From an uncultured Alphaproteobacteria bacterium (GTDB lineage: Bacteria; Pseudomonadota; Alphaproteobacteria; Rhizobiales; Beijerinckiaceae): a DNA stretch of 16,666 nt. The notes under the pieces were generated by a model. It was not told the DNA's origin. It did no database searches and saw only the letters and a program-made list of their open reading frames with translations. The stretch covers positions 1 to 16,666 of the forward strand of contig CALKHP010000032.1 in assembly GCA_937988775.1 (NCBI GenBank), given 5' to 3'. This document shows, in pieces, positions 7,437 to 14,306 of the stretch. Position 1 is the first letter of the stretch; every line of letters starts with the position of its first letter. A program made the translations under genes and the position numbers.

Positions 7437-9101
7437 ATGAGCGATCAGGAATTGGTATTCGTGGCCCTGGGCGGGCTCGGCGAAATCGGGATGAATGCCG
7501 GGTTGTATGGGCTGGGGTCCGGCAAGGATCGCAAGTGGCTGATGGTCGATGTCGGCATCTCCTTCGCGGGGGTGGATGCGCCGGGCATCGACCTGATCCT
7601 GCCCGATATCCGCTTCATCGAGGAAAACCGGCGCAACCTTGCCGGCATCGTCATCACCCATGCGCATGAAGATCATTTCGGCGCGCTGGCGGAACTGTGG
7701 CCGCGGCTGCGCGCTCCGGTCTACATGACGCGTTTCGCCGCCGACCTGCTGGCGACGCGGCGGCTGCGCGAGCCGGGCGCGCCGAAAATCCCGATCACGG
7801 TGGTCGAGCAGGGCGCCAACGTCGATATCGGGCCGTTCAATGTCGAGTTCGTGCCGGTGGCGCATTCGATCCCGGAAAGCTGCGCGCTGGCGATCACGAC
7901 GCCGCCGGGCGTGGTGGTGCATACCGGCGACTGGAAGATCGACCCGACGCCGGTCGTCGGGCGCCCGACCGACGAGGCGCGCCTTGCAGCCCTCGGCGAC
8001 GCCGGCGTGCTGGCGATGATCGGTGATTCCACCAACGTGCTGCGCGACGGCATCTCGCCCTCCGAAACCGACGTCGCGGCTACGCTGAAGACGCTGGTCG
8101 CCGAGGCGAAGGGCCGTGTCGCGGTGACGACGTTTGCCTCCAACGTGGCGCGGCTGCGCGCGGTGGCCGAGGCTGCGGTCGCGGCCGGCCGCGACGTCGT
8201 GCTGGTCGGGCGCGCCATGGACCGCGTCGTGACCATTGCGCGCGAACTCGGCTATCTCGACGGCCTGCCGCCGTTCCGTTCGCCGGATGCCGCCAGCCGC
8301 ATCCCGCGCGACAAGGTCGTGCTGCTTTTGACCGGCAGCCAGGGCGAGGCGCGCGCGGCGCTCGCCCGCGTCGCGAGCGGCGACCACCCGGAGGTGAAGC
8401 TCGTCAAGGGCGACCGCGTGATCTTCTCCTCGCGCACCATTCCCGGCAACGAGATGGCGGTGGCCAAGATCGTCAATGAACTGGCGCGCATGGATGTCGA
8501 GATCATCACCGACCGGCACGGCCTGGTGCATGTCTCGGGCCATCCGCGCCGCGCCGAGGTCGAGCGCATGTATGGCTGGGTCAGGCCGCGCATCGCCGTG
8601 CCGGCGCATGGCGAGGCGATGCACCTGACCGAGCATGTCGCCTTCGCCAGGGCGCAAGGGGTGAAGGAGGTGCTGCGGGCCTTCAACGGCGACGTGGTGC
8701 GGCTGGCGCCGGGCGCCGCCACAATCGTCAACAAGGTGCCCGCCGGCCGCGTCTACAAGGACGGCGTGCTGCTGGTGGCGGCCAACGAGCCGACGATCCC
8801 CGAGCGGCGCAAGCTCTCCTTTGCCGGCATCGTCTCGGTGGCGGTGGCGATGGATGGCAATGGCGGCGTGGTCGAGGACCCGGTCATCTCGGCCAGCGGC
8901 CTGCCGCTCAAGAGCGATGACGGCGAGGTCATGGTCGATATCATCGCCGATGCCGTCGACGAGGTGCTCGAGAACCTGCCGCGCGCCAAGCGGCGCAGTC
9001 CGGATGCGGTGCGGGTCGCGATCGAGCGCACCGTGCGTGCGGCGGTCGCCGACGAATGGGACAAAAAGCCCCTGTGCCATGTTGCCGTGCTGCGGGTATG
9101 A
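7437..9101 (+). CDS. rnj: Ribonuclease J
   Basis: This is a metallo-beta-lactamase/beta-CASP ribonuclease with 5'-to-3' exonuclease and endonuclease activity, taking part in mRNA decay and rRNA 5'-end maturation in alphaproteobacteria. It has 554 residues, the usual length. Catalytic zinc ligands are present: HAHEDH at residues 75-80 (HxHxDH motif), His143-region HSIPES, and GDSTN further on. The beta-CASP part includes SSRTIPGNE, and the family ending region SGHPRRAEVERMYGWVRP followed by VPAHGEAMHLTEH is intact. The C-terminal about 100 residues form the RNase J-specific domain. The ATG at 7437 is preceded by AAAGGCGAGG. In Sinorhizobium the homologue also lies after birA. A very long minus-strand open frame covers this gene but has no sign of coding. 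Confidence 0.95.
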   Translation: MSDQELVFVALGGLGEIGMNAGLYGLGSGKDRKWLMVDVGISFAGVDAPGIDLILPDIRFIEENRRNLAGIVITHAHEDHFGALAELWPRLRAPVYMTRFAADLLATRRLREPGAPKIPITVVEQGANVDIGPFNVEFVPVAHSIPESCALAITTPPGVVVHTGDWKIDPTPVVGRPTDEARLAALGDAGVLAMIGDSTNVLRDGISPSETDVAATLKTLVAEAKGRVAVTTFASNVARLRAVAEAAVAAGRDVVLVGRAMDRVVTIARELGYLDGLPPFRSPDAASRIPRDKVVLLLTGSQGEARAALARVASGDHPEVKLVKGDRVIFSSRTIPGNEMAVAKIVNELARMDVEIITDRHGLVHVSGHPRRAEVERMYGWVRPRIAVPAHGEAMHLTEHVAFARAQGVKEVLRAFNGDVVRLAPGAATIVNKVPAGRVYKDGVLLVAANEPTIPERRKLSFAGIVSVAVAMDGNGGVVEDPVISASGLPLKSDDGEVMVDIIADAVDEVLENLPRAKRRSPDAVRVAIERTVRAAVADEWDKKPLCHVAVLRV

Positions 9102-9156
9102 GAGGGCGTCCGGCCGGCATCCCCGCATGGAGCCGGCCTTGACTTCCAGTTCGTGC

Positions 9157-9161
9157 GGAGG
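9157..9161 (+). promoter_or_regulatory. Ribosome binding site fixing the mce start
   Basis: GGAGG here sits 6 bases before ATG at 9168. It decides against the in-frame GTG at 9153, which would lie upstream of this site. Confidence 0.7.
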
Positions 9162-9167
9162 ACGCCG

Positions 9168-9572
9168 ATGATCGGACGCCTGAACCATATCGCCATCGCC
9201 GTGCCGGATCTTGCCAAGGGCATCGCGATTTACCGCGACCTGCTCGGCGCCGGCATTTCGGCGCCGCAGGCCCTGCCGGAGCATGGCGTGACGGTGGTGT
9301 TCGTGGAACTGCCCAACACCAAGATCGAGTTGCTCGAGCCGCTCGGCGCCAATTCGCCGATCGCGAAGTTCCTTGAGAAGGCGCCCGAGGGCGGCATCCA
9401 CCACGTGTGCTACGAGGTCGATGATCTGGCGGCGGCGCGCGAGCGCCTGGTCGCGGGAGGGGCGCGCGTGCTCGGCGACGGCACGCCGCGGACGGGCGCG
9501 CATGGCAAGCCGGTGCTGTTCCTGCATCCGAAGGATTTCGCCGGAACGCTGGTGGAGCTGGAAGAGATATGA
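9168..9572 (+). CDS. mce: Methylmalonyl-CoA epimerase
   Basis: This enzyme interconverts (2S)- and (2R)-methylmalonyl-CoA, linking propionyl-CoA carboxylase to methylmalonyl-CoA mutase in propionate, odd-chain fatty acid and branched amino acid catabolism. It is a 134-residue glyoxalase/vicinal-oxygen-chelate fold protein of the standard length. Metal ligand candidates are His7 in LNHIAIAVPDL, a His in GGIHHVCYEV at about residues 73-82, and the Glu near the C-terminus (TLVELEE). The phrases VFVELPNTKIELLEPLG and LFLHPKDFAGTLVELEE are typical of this subfamily. The start was taken at 9168 because of the strong GGAGG site. It follows rnj by 66 bases and overlaps the next gene by 4 bases (ATGA). 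A weak 7-base inverted pair lies in the gap at 9112-9118 and 9132-9138. Confidence 0.93.
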   Translation: MIGRLNHIAIAVPDLAKGIAIYRDLLGAGISAPQALPEHGVTVVFVELPNTKIELLEPLGANSPIAKFLEKAPEGGIHHVCYEVDDLAAARERLVAGGARVLGDGTPRTGAHGKPVLFLHPKDFAGTLVELEEI

Positions 9573-9979
9573 GCCAGGGCACATTCTATTCGATCTTCGT
9601 GCCGTTCGCGCTGGCCTCGCTGACGGCGCTAGTCACCTTCATCATGCGCAACGAACTGGCCGACGGCACCGAGCGGCCGCTGCGCCAGCGCCTGCAGTTC
9701 AGCGCCGTGGCCTTCGCGCTCGTGCTGCCGGCGACGCTGCTCGCCGCCTTCCTGCCGACCTGGTTCGCGGTTTACTACATCACCTGGTGGGTGACGCTGT
9801 TCGCGGTGCTGCCGTTCGGCATCCGCTCGCAGCATGAAGTGGGCGAATTCGTGAAGGGCACCGATGCCGGCGCGCCCGAGACGCCGGCGATCCAGCGCAA
9901 GTTCATCATCACGACACTGGTCTCGATCCCGGTCTACGGCGTGCTGGTGCTGGCGCTTTACCTGTTCCCGATCCTGTAG
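9569..9979 (+). CDS. DUF1467 family membrane protein of unknown function
   Basis: This is a 136-residue integral membrane protein. The segment YITWWVTLFAVLPFGIRSQ, then GEFVKGTDAGAPETP and a final helix after IQRKFIITTLVSIPV, is the DUF1467 pattern found in alphaproteobacteria. Likely membrane helices are at about residues 8-27, 45-64, 68-87 and 113-135; the first two precede the conserved core and lengthen this copy relative to shorter family members. No catalytic motif is visible and no function is established. The ATG overlaps the mce stop (ATGA), so it is translationally coupled to mce. The next gene on the strand is proS, but a terminator lies between them. Position between mce and proS is typical in rhizobia, as far as I recall. 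Confidence 0.85.
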   Translation: MSQGTFYSIFVPFALASLTALVTFIMRNELADGTERPLRQRLQFSAVAFALVLPATLLAAFLPTWFAVYYITWWVTLFAVLPFGIRSQHEVGEFVKGTDAGAPETPAIQRKFIITTLVSIPVYGVLVLALYLFPIL

Positions 9980-9987
9980 GGCGTTGT

Positions 9988-10156
9988 TGTCATTCCTGCG
10001 CAGGTGGGAAGGTAGCCTGCCGATCGCGCCGGGAAAAGCGGTGCCTGGGTCCCGGATCAAGTCCGGGACGAGACGGTTGAGTTTCCACGCCGTCTTTTCC
10101 GCGCCGATCTTGCCCCGGCCTTGAGCCGGGGCCCAGGGAAACGAAACCGCACCTTT
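9988..10156 (+). repeat. Intergenic palindromic repeat, copy 1
   Basis: This is a structured repeat downstream of the DUF1467 gene, starting at TGTCATTCC. The core 10031-10147 matches a second copy at 13935-14040. Exact shared blocks are the 30 bases 10051-10080 and the 36 bases 10110-10145. It contains hairpins CCCGGA-TCAAG-TCCGGG (10051-10067) and CCCCGGC-CTTGA-GCCGGGG (10113-10131), a pair AGACGG/CCGTCT (10071-10076, 10090-10095), and an outer closing pair around CCTGGG/CCCAGG. Compared with copy 2 it has about 16 extra bases near 10096-10111. REP-like elements of this composition are widespread in alphaproteobacteria (recall, not search). Confidence 0.8.
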
Positions 10157-10166
10157 CGCACGGGCA

Positions 10167-10187
10167 TTCTTCGGAAATGCTCCGAAC
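10167..10187. repeat. Short remnant resembling the 3' end of the 7186-7287 element
   Basis: TTCTTCGGAAATGCTCCG here closely matches TTCTTCGGAAAATGCTCC at 7270-7287, with one A missing. It is probably a decayed fragment of the same palindromic element, lying between repeat copy 1 and the terminator. The match is short, so chance or shared function cannot be excluded. Confidence 0.4.
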
Positions 10188-10188
10188 G

Positions 10189-10221
10189 AAAAAAGCAAGG
10201 CCGGCAAGGGCCTTGCTTTTT
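10189..10221 (+). terminator. Intrinsic, bidirectional-looking terminator
   Basis: There is a perfect 8-base stem GCAAGGCC (10195-10202) and GGCCTTGC (10209-10216) around a 6-base loop, followed by T5 and preceded by A6. It could therefore end transcription in either direction. It closes the rnj-mce-DUF1467 unit and separates it from proS. Confidence 0.85.
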
Positions 10222-10400
10222 CTTGCCAGTTTCTGGCGCCGGCATCTTTGCGGTGCGGTCTCAAGACCGCTCCCCGTGCCGGTGTTCCTCCCTCGACTCG
10301 GACCAAGCCAAGCGCGGCGTAAACACGCGTCTCGCGCTTTGCAGGTGGTAGTGCTAACGCAGCGAAAGCGCGCTGTCATGACGCGCTGCACAAAAAAGAC
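10222..10400. other. Non-coding stretch upstream of proS promoter region
   Basis: No supported gene was found. A hairpin GCGGTC-TCAA-GACCGC lies at 10255-10270. The sequence after it, ending near a CGGACCA, superficially recalls a tRNA 3' end, but there is no T-arm GGTTCGA or cloverleaf. Base composition becomes AT-rich from about 10390. Confidence 0.4.
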
Positions 10401-10406
10401 CTATTT

Positions 10407-10436
10407 TTTACATGTATTGGACGAAAATCTTACAAT
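10407..10436 (+). promoter_or_regulatory. Candidate proS-lolC-lolD promoter
   Basis: TTTACA at 10407-10412 and TACAAT at 10431-10436 are separated by 18 bases. Each matches five of six positions of the sigma70 consensus. They sit in an AT-rich island in otherwise GC-rich DNA, downstream of the terminator at 10189-10221 and about 120 bases before proS. Transcription would start near 10443, giving a leader of about 115 bases. This is inference from motif match and position. Confidence 0.45.
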
Positions 10437-10557
10437 GCTCTCCCTGCCGCGGATTCGCGCGGGTTTACCGGATAAAGCGGTTGTGTTTTGACGCGACACA
10501 CGCTTCAAGTCGCCTTGTCCTGAATTCAGCCGCCAATGGAAGTTCTTGAGTCGCCCG

Positions 10558-11880
10558 ATGCATCTCTCGCGTTATTTTCTGCCCATTCTTCGTGAAACGC
10601 CCAAGGAGGCGGAGATCGTCTCGCATCGCCTGATGCTGCGCGCCGGCATGGTGCGGCAGGAGGGCGCGGGCATCTATGCCTGGCTGCCGCTTGGCCTGAA
10701 GGTGCTCGACAAGATCAGCGCCATCGTGCGCGAGGAGCAGAACCGCTCCGGCGCCGTCGAGTTGCTGATGCCGACGATCCAGTCCGCCGACCTGTGGCGC
10801 GAGAGCGGGCGCTACGACGCCTATGGCAAGGAGATGCTGCGCATCAAGGACCGGCACGAGCGCGACATGCTGTTCGGGCCGACCAACGAGGAGATGATCA
10901 CCGAGATCTTCCGCGCCTCGGTGCGCTCCTACAAGCAGTTGCCGCTCAATCTCTACCACATCCAGTGGAAGTTCCGCGACGAGGTGCGGCCACGTTTCGG
11001 CACCATGCGCTCGCGCGAATTCCTGATGAAGGATGCCTATTCCTTCGATCTCGACAAGGAAGGCGCCCGCCATTCCTACAACAAGATGTTCGTGGCTTAT
11101 CTGCGCACCTTCGCGCGGCTCGGCTTGAAATCCATTCCCATGCGCGCCGAATCGGGACCGATTGGCGGCGACATGAGCCATGAATTCATCATCCTGGCCT
11201 CGACCGGCGAGAGCGAGGTGTTCTGCCACAAGGACTATCTCGACTACGCCGTGCCGGGCGAGGAGACCGATTTCGACGACGCCGCCGGCCTGCAGGCAAC
11301 CGTCGACAAATGGACGGCGCTTTACGCCGCCACCTCCGAGATGCATGACGCGGCCGCTTATGAAGCGGTTCCGGAAGCCTCGCGCGTTTCGGCGCGCGGC
11401 ATCGAGGTCGGCCATATCTTCTATTTCGGCACCAAATATTCCGAGCCGATGGGCGCGGTGGTCGCAAGCCCCGACGGCAGCCAGAAGCCGGTGCATATGG
11501 GCTCCTACGGTATCGGGCCGAGCCGGCTGGCGGCGGCGATCATCGAGGCGAGCCACGATGAGGCCGGCATCATCTGGCCTGACGCGATCGCGCCGTTCAA
11601 CGTGGCCATCCTCAACCTCAAGGCCGGCGACGGCGCGACCGATGCCGCCTGCGCCACGCTGGAGCGCGAGCTGACCGCGAAGGGGCTCGAGGTGCTGGTC
11701 GACGATACCGACGAACGGCCGGGTGCCAAGTTCGCCACCGCCGACCTGATCGGCCTGCCGTGGCAGGTCATCGTCGGGCCGAAGGGCCTCACTGATGGCA
11801 AGGTCGAGGTCAAGCGCCGCGCCAGCGGCGAGCGCATCAGCCTGCCGTTGGCCGATGTCGCCCAGCATATCGGCGGGTGA
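10558..11880 (+). CDS. proS: Proline--tRNA ligase, short form
   Basis: This is a class II aminoacyl-tRNA synthetase charging tRNA-Pro with proline in the cytoplasm. The 440 residues match the alphaproteobacterial short type, which lacks the editing insertion present between motifs 2 and 3 in E. coli ProS. GAGIYAWLPLG (36-46) belongs to motif 1, GPTNEE is at 107-112, motif 2 includes RFGTMRSREFLMKDAYSFD (146-164), and motif 3 includes GSYGIGPSRL (315-324). The C-terminal anticodon-binding domain contains VDDTDERPGAKFATADLIGLPW. The ATG at 10558 gives the usual N-terminus (MxLSRYFLPILRE). A TTG at 10546, four codons upstream, is possible, but GGAAG at 10538-10542 is badly spaced for either start. 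The gene heads a tight operon with lolC and lolD. Without the editing domain, mischarged Ala-tRNA-Pro would need a separate deacylase. Confidence 0.95.
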   Translation: MHLSRYFLPILRETPKEAEIVSHRLMLRAGMVRQEGAGIYAWLPLGLKVLDKISAIVREEQNRSGAVELLMPTIQSADLWRESGRYDAYGKEMLRIKDRHERDMLFGPTNEEMITEIFRASVRSYKQLPLNLYHIQWKFRDEVRPRFGTMRSREFLMKDAYSFDLDKEGARHSYNKMFVAYLRTFARLGLKSIPMRAESGPIGGDMSHEFIILASTGESEVFCHKDYLDYAVPGEETDFDDAAGLQATVDKWTALYAATSEMHDAAAYEAVPEASRVSARGIEVGHIFYFGTKYSEPMGAVVASPDGSQKPVHMGSYGIGPSRLAAAIIEASHDEAGIIWPDAIAPFNVAILNLKAGDGATDAACATLERELTAKGLEVLVDDTDERPGAKFATADLIGLPWQVIVGPKGLTDGKVEVKRRASGERISLPLADVAQHIGG

Positions 11881-11887
11881 GGGCGGC

Positions 11888-13171
11888 TTGGACGCCATCG
11901 ACAGCACCGTGAAGCAGGCGCCGCCGGGCGGTGCCAGGGCGTTCGCGCCGTTCGAGTGGATGCTGTCGCTGCGCTATCTCAGGGCGCGCCGCAAGGAAGG
12001 CTTCATCTCGGTCATCGCCGGCTTCTCCTTCGTCGGCATCATGCTCGGCGTCGCGACGCTGATCGTGGTGATGAGCGTGATGAACGGCTTCCGCACCGAG
12101 TTGATCAGCAAGATCCTCGGCATCAATGGCCACATCTTCGTGCAGGCCTACGAGACGCCGTTCACCGATTACGCCGCCGTCGCCGACCGGATCAACGCGG
12201 TGCCGGGCGTGGTCATCGCCATTCCGATGGTCGAGGGGCAGGCGCTCGCCTCGACGCCCTCGGGCAGCAACGGCGTGCTGGTGCGCGGCATCCGCGAGAA
12301 GGATATCCGCCGGGTGCATGCCATTGCCGACAATGTGCGCCAGGGCAGTTTCGACGGTTTCGACGACAGCGCCGCGATCGCCGTCGGCATCCGGCTGGCG
12401 ACGCAGCTCAATGCGCATGTCGGCGATTCCATCACGCTGCTCAATCCGCACGGCGCCGCGACGCCGATGGGCCGCAAGCCGAACATCAAGGCCTATCCGG
12501 TCAATACCGTGTTCGAGGTCGGCATGTCGGAATTCGATTCCTCCTTCGTCTACATGCCGTTCAGCGAGGCGGAAGCGTTTTTCGACAAGCCGGGCGAGGC
12601 GACGGTAATCGAGGTCTACGTCAAGGACCCCGACAATATCGACGGCATCAAGGCCGAGATCGAGAAGACGGCCGGCCGGCCGGTGATCCTGTCCGACTGG
12701 CGGCTGCGCAACCGCACCTTCTTCGGCGCGCTCGCCGTCGAGCGCAACGTGATGTTCCTGATCCTGACGCTGATCGTGCTGGTCGCGGCGCTCAACATCG
12801 TCTCCGGCCTGATCATGCTGGTGAAGGACAAGGCGCATGACATCGCCATCCTGCGCACCATGGGGGCGACGCGCGGCGCCATCATGCGCATCTTCCTGAT
12901 CACGGGAGCAAGTATCGGCGTCGTTGGCACGCTGGCCGGCTGCCTGCTCGGGGTGGTGTTCGCGCTGAATCTCGAAACGATCCGCAAGGCATTGTTCCCC
13001 AACACCTTTCCGCCGGAACTGTATTTCCTGTCGCGGCTGCCCTCCGAGGTGCGGCTCTCCGACGTGCTGATCATCGTTGCCATGGCGCTGACGCTGTCGC
13101 TGCTGGCGACGCTCTATCCGGCATGGCGGGCGGCCAAGCTCGATCCGGTCGAGGCGCTGCGCTATGAATGA
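11888..13171 (+). CDS. lolC: Lipoprotein-releasing ABC transporter permease (LolC/LolE family)
   Basis: This is the inner-membrane permease of the Lol system, which extracts outer-membrane lipoproteins from the inner membrane and hands them to LolA. It has 427 residues from the TTG at 11888. There is one N-terminal membrane helix at about residues 39-66 (FISVIAGFSFVGIMLGVATL), a large periplasmic MacB-type domain to about 280, and three C-terminal FtsX-type helices near 287-312, 333-362 and 390-415. MSVMNGFR and ILGINGH are family phrases. The TTG start is supported by GAGGGCGG overlapping the proS stop. Alternatives are GTG at 11909 or ATG at 11960, the latter cutting into a conserved segment. 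Only one permease gene is present, so the complex is probably a homodimer, unlike the LolC-LolE pair of E. coli. It overlaps lolD by 8 bases. Confidence 0.92.
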   Translation: MDAIDSTVKQAPPGGARAFAPFEWMLSLRYLRARRKEGFISVIAGFSFVGIMLGVATLIVVMSVMNGFRTELISKILGINGHIFVQAYETPFTDYAAVADRINAVPGVVIAIPMVEGQALASTPSGSNGVLVRGIREKDIRRVHAIADNVRQGSFDGFDDSAAIAVGIRLATQLNAHVGDSITLLNPHGAATPMGRKPNIKAYPVNTVFEVGMSEFDSSFVYMPFSEAEAFFDKPGEATVIEVYVKDPDNIDGIKAEIEKTAGRPVILSDWRLRNRTFFGALAVERNVMFLILTLIVLVAALNIVSGLIMLVKDKAHDIAILRTMGATRGAIMRIFLITGASIGVVGTLAGCLLGVVFALNLETIRKALFPNTFPPELYFLSRLPSEVRLSDVLIIVAMALTLSLLATLYPAWRAAKLDPVEALRYE

Positions 13172-13859
13172 ACCGCTGCCGACGCCGGCCCTGTTCCTCT
13201 ACCATGTCGAGCGGCATTTCGCGCAAGGGCAGCAGCGCATCGACATCCTGAGATCGGCCGATCTCGCTGTCTGGCCGGGCCAGTCGGTGGCGCTGATCGC
13301 GCCGTCGGGCACCGGCAAGTCGACGCTGCTCCAGATCGCCGGCCTGCTGGAAAAGCCCAACGCCGGCGAGGTCTATATTGCCGGGCGCCAGACCGCCGCG
13401 ATGGACGATGCCGGGCGCACGGCGCTCAGGCGCAGCGATATCGGCTTCGTCTACCAGTTCCACCATCTCCTGCCGGAGTTGACGGCGATCGAGAACGTGA
13501 TGATGCCGCAGCTCATCGCCGGGCTCGACCGGGCCGAGGCGCGCAGCCGCGCCACCGAACTGCTCGGCTTCCTCGGGCTCGAGCACCGGCTGACGCACCG
13601 GCCGGCCGAGCTTTCCGGCGGCGAGCAGCAGCGCGTCGCCATCGCACGCGCCGTGGCCAATGCGCCGCGCGTGCTGCTGGCGGACGAGCCGACCGGCAAT
13701 CTCGATCCGAAAACCTCGTCGCACGTGTTCGAGACACTGTCGGCGCTGGTCTCGGCCTCCAAGCTCGCGGCCATCGTCGCGACGCATAACATGGAGCTTG
13801 CCGGCCGCATGGACCGGCGCGTGACGCTCAGCGACGGCAAGGTTACCGAACTCGCCTGA
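13164..13859 (+). CDS. lolD: Lipoprotein-releasing system ATP-binding protein LolD
   Basis: This is the cytoplasmic ATPase that powers lipoprotein release by the Lol permease. It has 231 residues, the usual length. Walker A PSGTGKST is at residues 47-54. The Q-loop is followed by the LolD hallmark YQFHHLLPELTAIENVMMPQ, the ABC signature LSGGEQQRVAIARA starts at residue 150, and Walker B VLLADEPTGNLD starts at residue 170 with the catalytic Glu175. The H-loop is in ATHN near residue 210. The ATG lies within the end of lolC, overlapping it by 8 bases, consistent with coupled synthesis of the two partners. It is the last gene of the proS-lolC-lolD unit; the sequence after its stop is repeat DNA. 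Confidence 0.95.
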   Translation: MNEPLPTPALFLYHVERHFAQGQQRIDILRSADLAVWPGQSVALIAPSGTGKSTLLQIAGLLEKPNAGEVYIAGRQTAAMDDAGRTALRRSDIGFVYQFHHLLPELTAIENVMMPQLIAGLDRAEARSRATELLGFLGLEHRLTHRPAELSGGEQQRVAIARAVANAPRVLLADEPTGNLDPKTSSHVFETLSALVSASKLAAIVATHNMELAGRMDRRVTLSDGKVTELA

Positions 13860-13873
13860 GCGCCAGGCAGCGA

Positions 13874-14049
13874 TGTCATTCCCACGAAGGCGACTCCTGG
13901 AGTCCTGATCGCGCTGACGCGTGTCGGGAATGACGGGAAAAGCGCGAGGTCTGGTTCCCGGATCAAGTCCGGGACGAGACGGTTGATGCGTTTCCGCGCC
14001 GTCTTGCCCCGGCCTTGAGCCGGGGCCCAGGGAAACGAACCCGCCCTTC
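13874..14049 (+). repeat. Intergenic palindromic repeat, copy 2
   Basis: This is the same orientation and order of blocks as the copy at 9988-10156. It starts at TGTCATTCC, with GGGAAAAGCG at 13935, the exactly shared 30-base block at 13957-13986 and the exactly shared 36-base block at 14004-14039. Hairpins CCCGGA/TCCGGG (13957-13973) and CCCCGGC/GCCGGGG (14007-14025) are preserved. The first part (13884-13934) differs from copy 1. The two copies flank the proS-lolC-lolD operon about 3.9 kb apart. Confidence 0.8.
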
Positions 14050-14057
14050 ACATCGGG

Positions 14058-14080
14058 ATGGGCCGGTCGAGCCGGCCCAT
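14058..14080. repeat. Inverted repeat, 9-base arms
   Basis: ATGGGCCGG at 14058-14066 and CCGGCCCAT at 14072-14080 are perfect arms around a 5-base loop. It lies between repeat copy 2 and the larger inverted repeat that follows. It is probably another module of the same palindromic cluster. Confidence 0.7.
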
Positions 14081-14100
14081 GACGGTGGCGATGACAACAC

Positions 14101-14155
14101 CACCTTTCCGGCCGTCATCGGCGGACTTGATCCGCCGATGACGGCCGGAAAGGTG
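14101..14155. repeat. Perfect inverted repeat, 25-base arms
   Basis: The arms at 14101-14125 and 14131-14155 are perfect reverse complements with a 5-base loop CTTGA. The inner part, GGCGGACTTGATCCGCC, resembles in reverse the GGATCAAGTCC hairpin of the nearby repeat copies, so it likely belongs to the same repeat family. A T7 run occurs only later, at 14183-14189, too far for a standard intrinsic terminator, though the strong stem could still stop or stabilise the lolD transcript 3' end. Confidence 0.85.
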
Positions 14156-14249
14156 TCGTGGGGGTGTTCGTGATCTCGACGCTTTTTTTATTCGGACCCG
14201 CGCGGTGTTTACCTCGCGCTAACCGCTTTTGCCGGCGCGTGCGGCGGCG

Positions 14250-14280
14250 CTTGATTTGGGAACAAAACAGGAATAAGAAC
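14250..14280 (+). promoter_or_regulatory. Candidate LexA (SOS) operator and promoter ahead of the small membrane gene and dnaE
   Basis: GAAC at 14260-14263, seven bases, then GAAT at 14271-14274 matches the alphaproteobacterial LexA box GAAC-N7-GAAC in 7 of 8 defined positions. A further GAAC lies at 14277-14280. The A-rich spacer (AAAACAG) also fits known boxes as I recall them. A possible promoter is CTTGAT at 14250-14255 (-35) and TAAGAA at 14274-14279 (-10, weak), so a bound repressor would cover the -10 region. Predicted transcription start would be near 14286, shortly before the GGAGG at 14295. This is inference; no binding data. Confidence 0.5.
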
Positions 14281-14294
14281 ATACCATGAACAAT

Positions 14295-14299
14295 GGAGG
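14295..14299 (+). promoter_or_regulatory. Consensus ribosome binding site of the small membrane gene
   Basis: GGAGG within TGGAGGT is 7 bases ahead of ATG at 14307. It is as good as any ribosome site in the window and is the main reason to accept the 32-codon frame as a gene. It also decides against the in-frame ATG at 14286, which has no such site. Confidence 0.75.
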
Positions 14300-14306
14300 T
14301 CGACAG

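Noticed and set aside
9153..9167. GTG start adding five residues to methylmalonyl-CoA epimerase
   Set aside because: The GGAGG ribosome site at 9157-9161 lies inside this extension and is correctly spaced for ATG 9168.
7419..9584. 721-codon open frame on the minus strand across rnj and mce
   Set aside because: It is exactly antisense to two well-recognised genes. The translation is Arg/His/Asp/Gln-rich low-complexity sequence typical of the reverse frame of GC-rich genes, with no recognisable domain.
10255..10310. tRNA-like appearance (hairpin followed by a CGGACCA)
   Set aside because: There is no T-arm consensus, no acceptor pairing and no cloverleaf.
10488..10516. TTGACG as a -35 box close to proS
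   Set aside because: No acceptable -10 sequence occurs 16-18 bases downstream. The TTTACA/TACAAT pair further upstream is better.
11795..11887. Upstream extension of lolC into proS
   Set aside because: The extra residues are Ser/Ala/Arg-rich shadow of the proS 3' end. TTG 11888 has a ribosome site and gives a normal family length.
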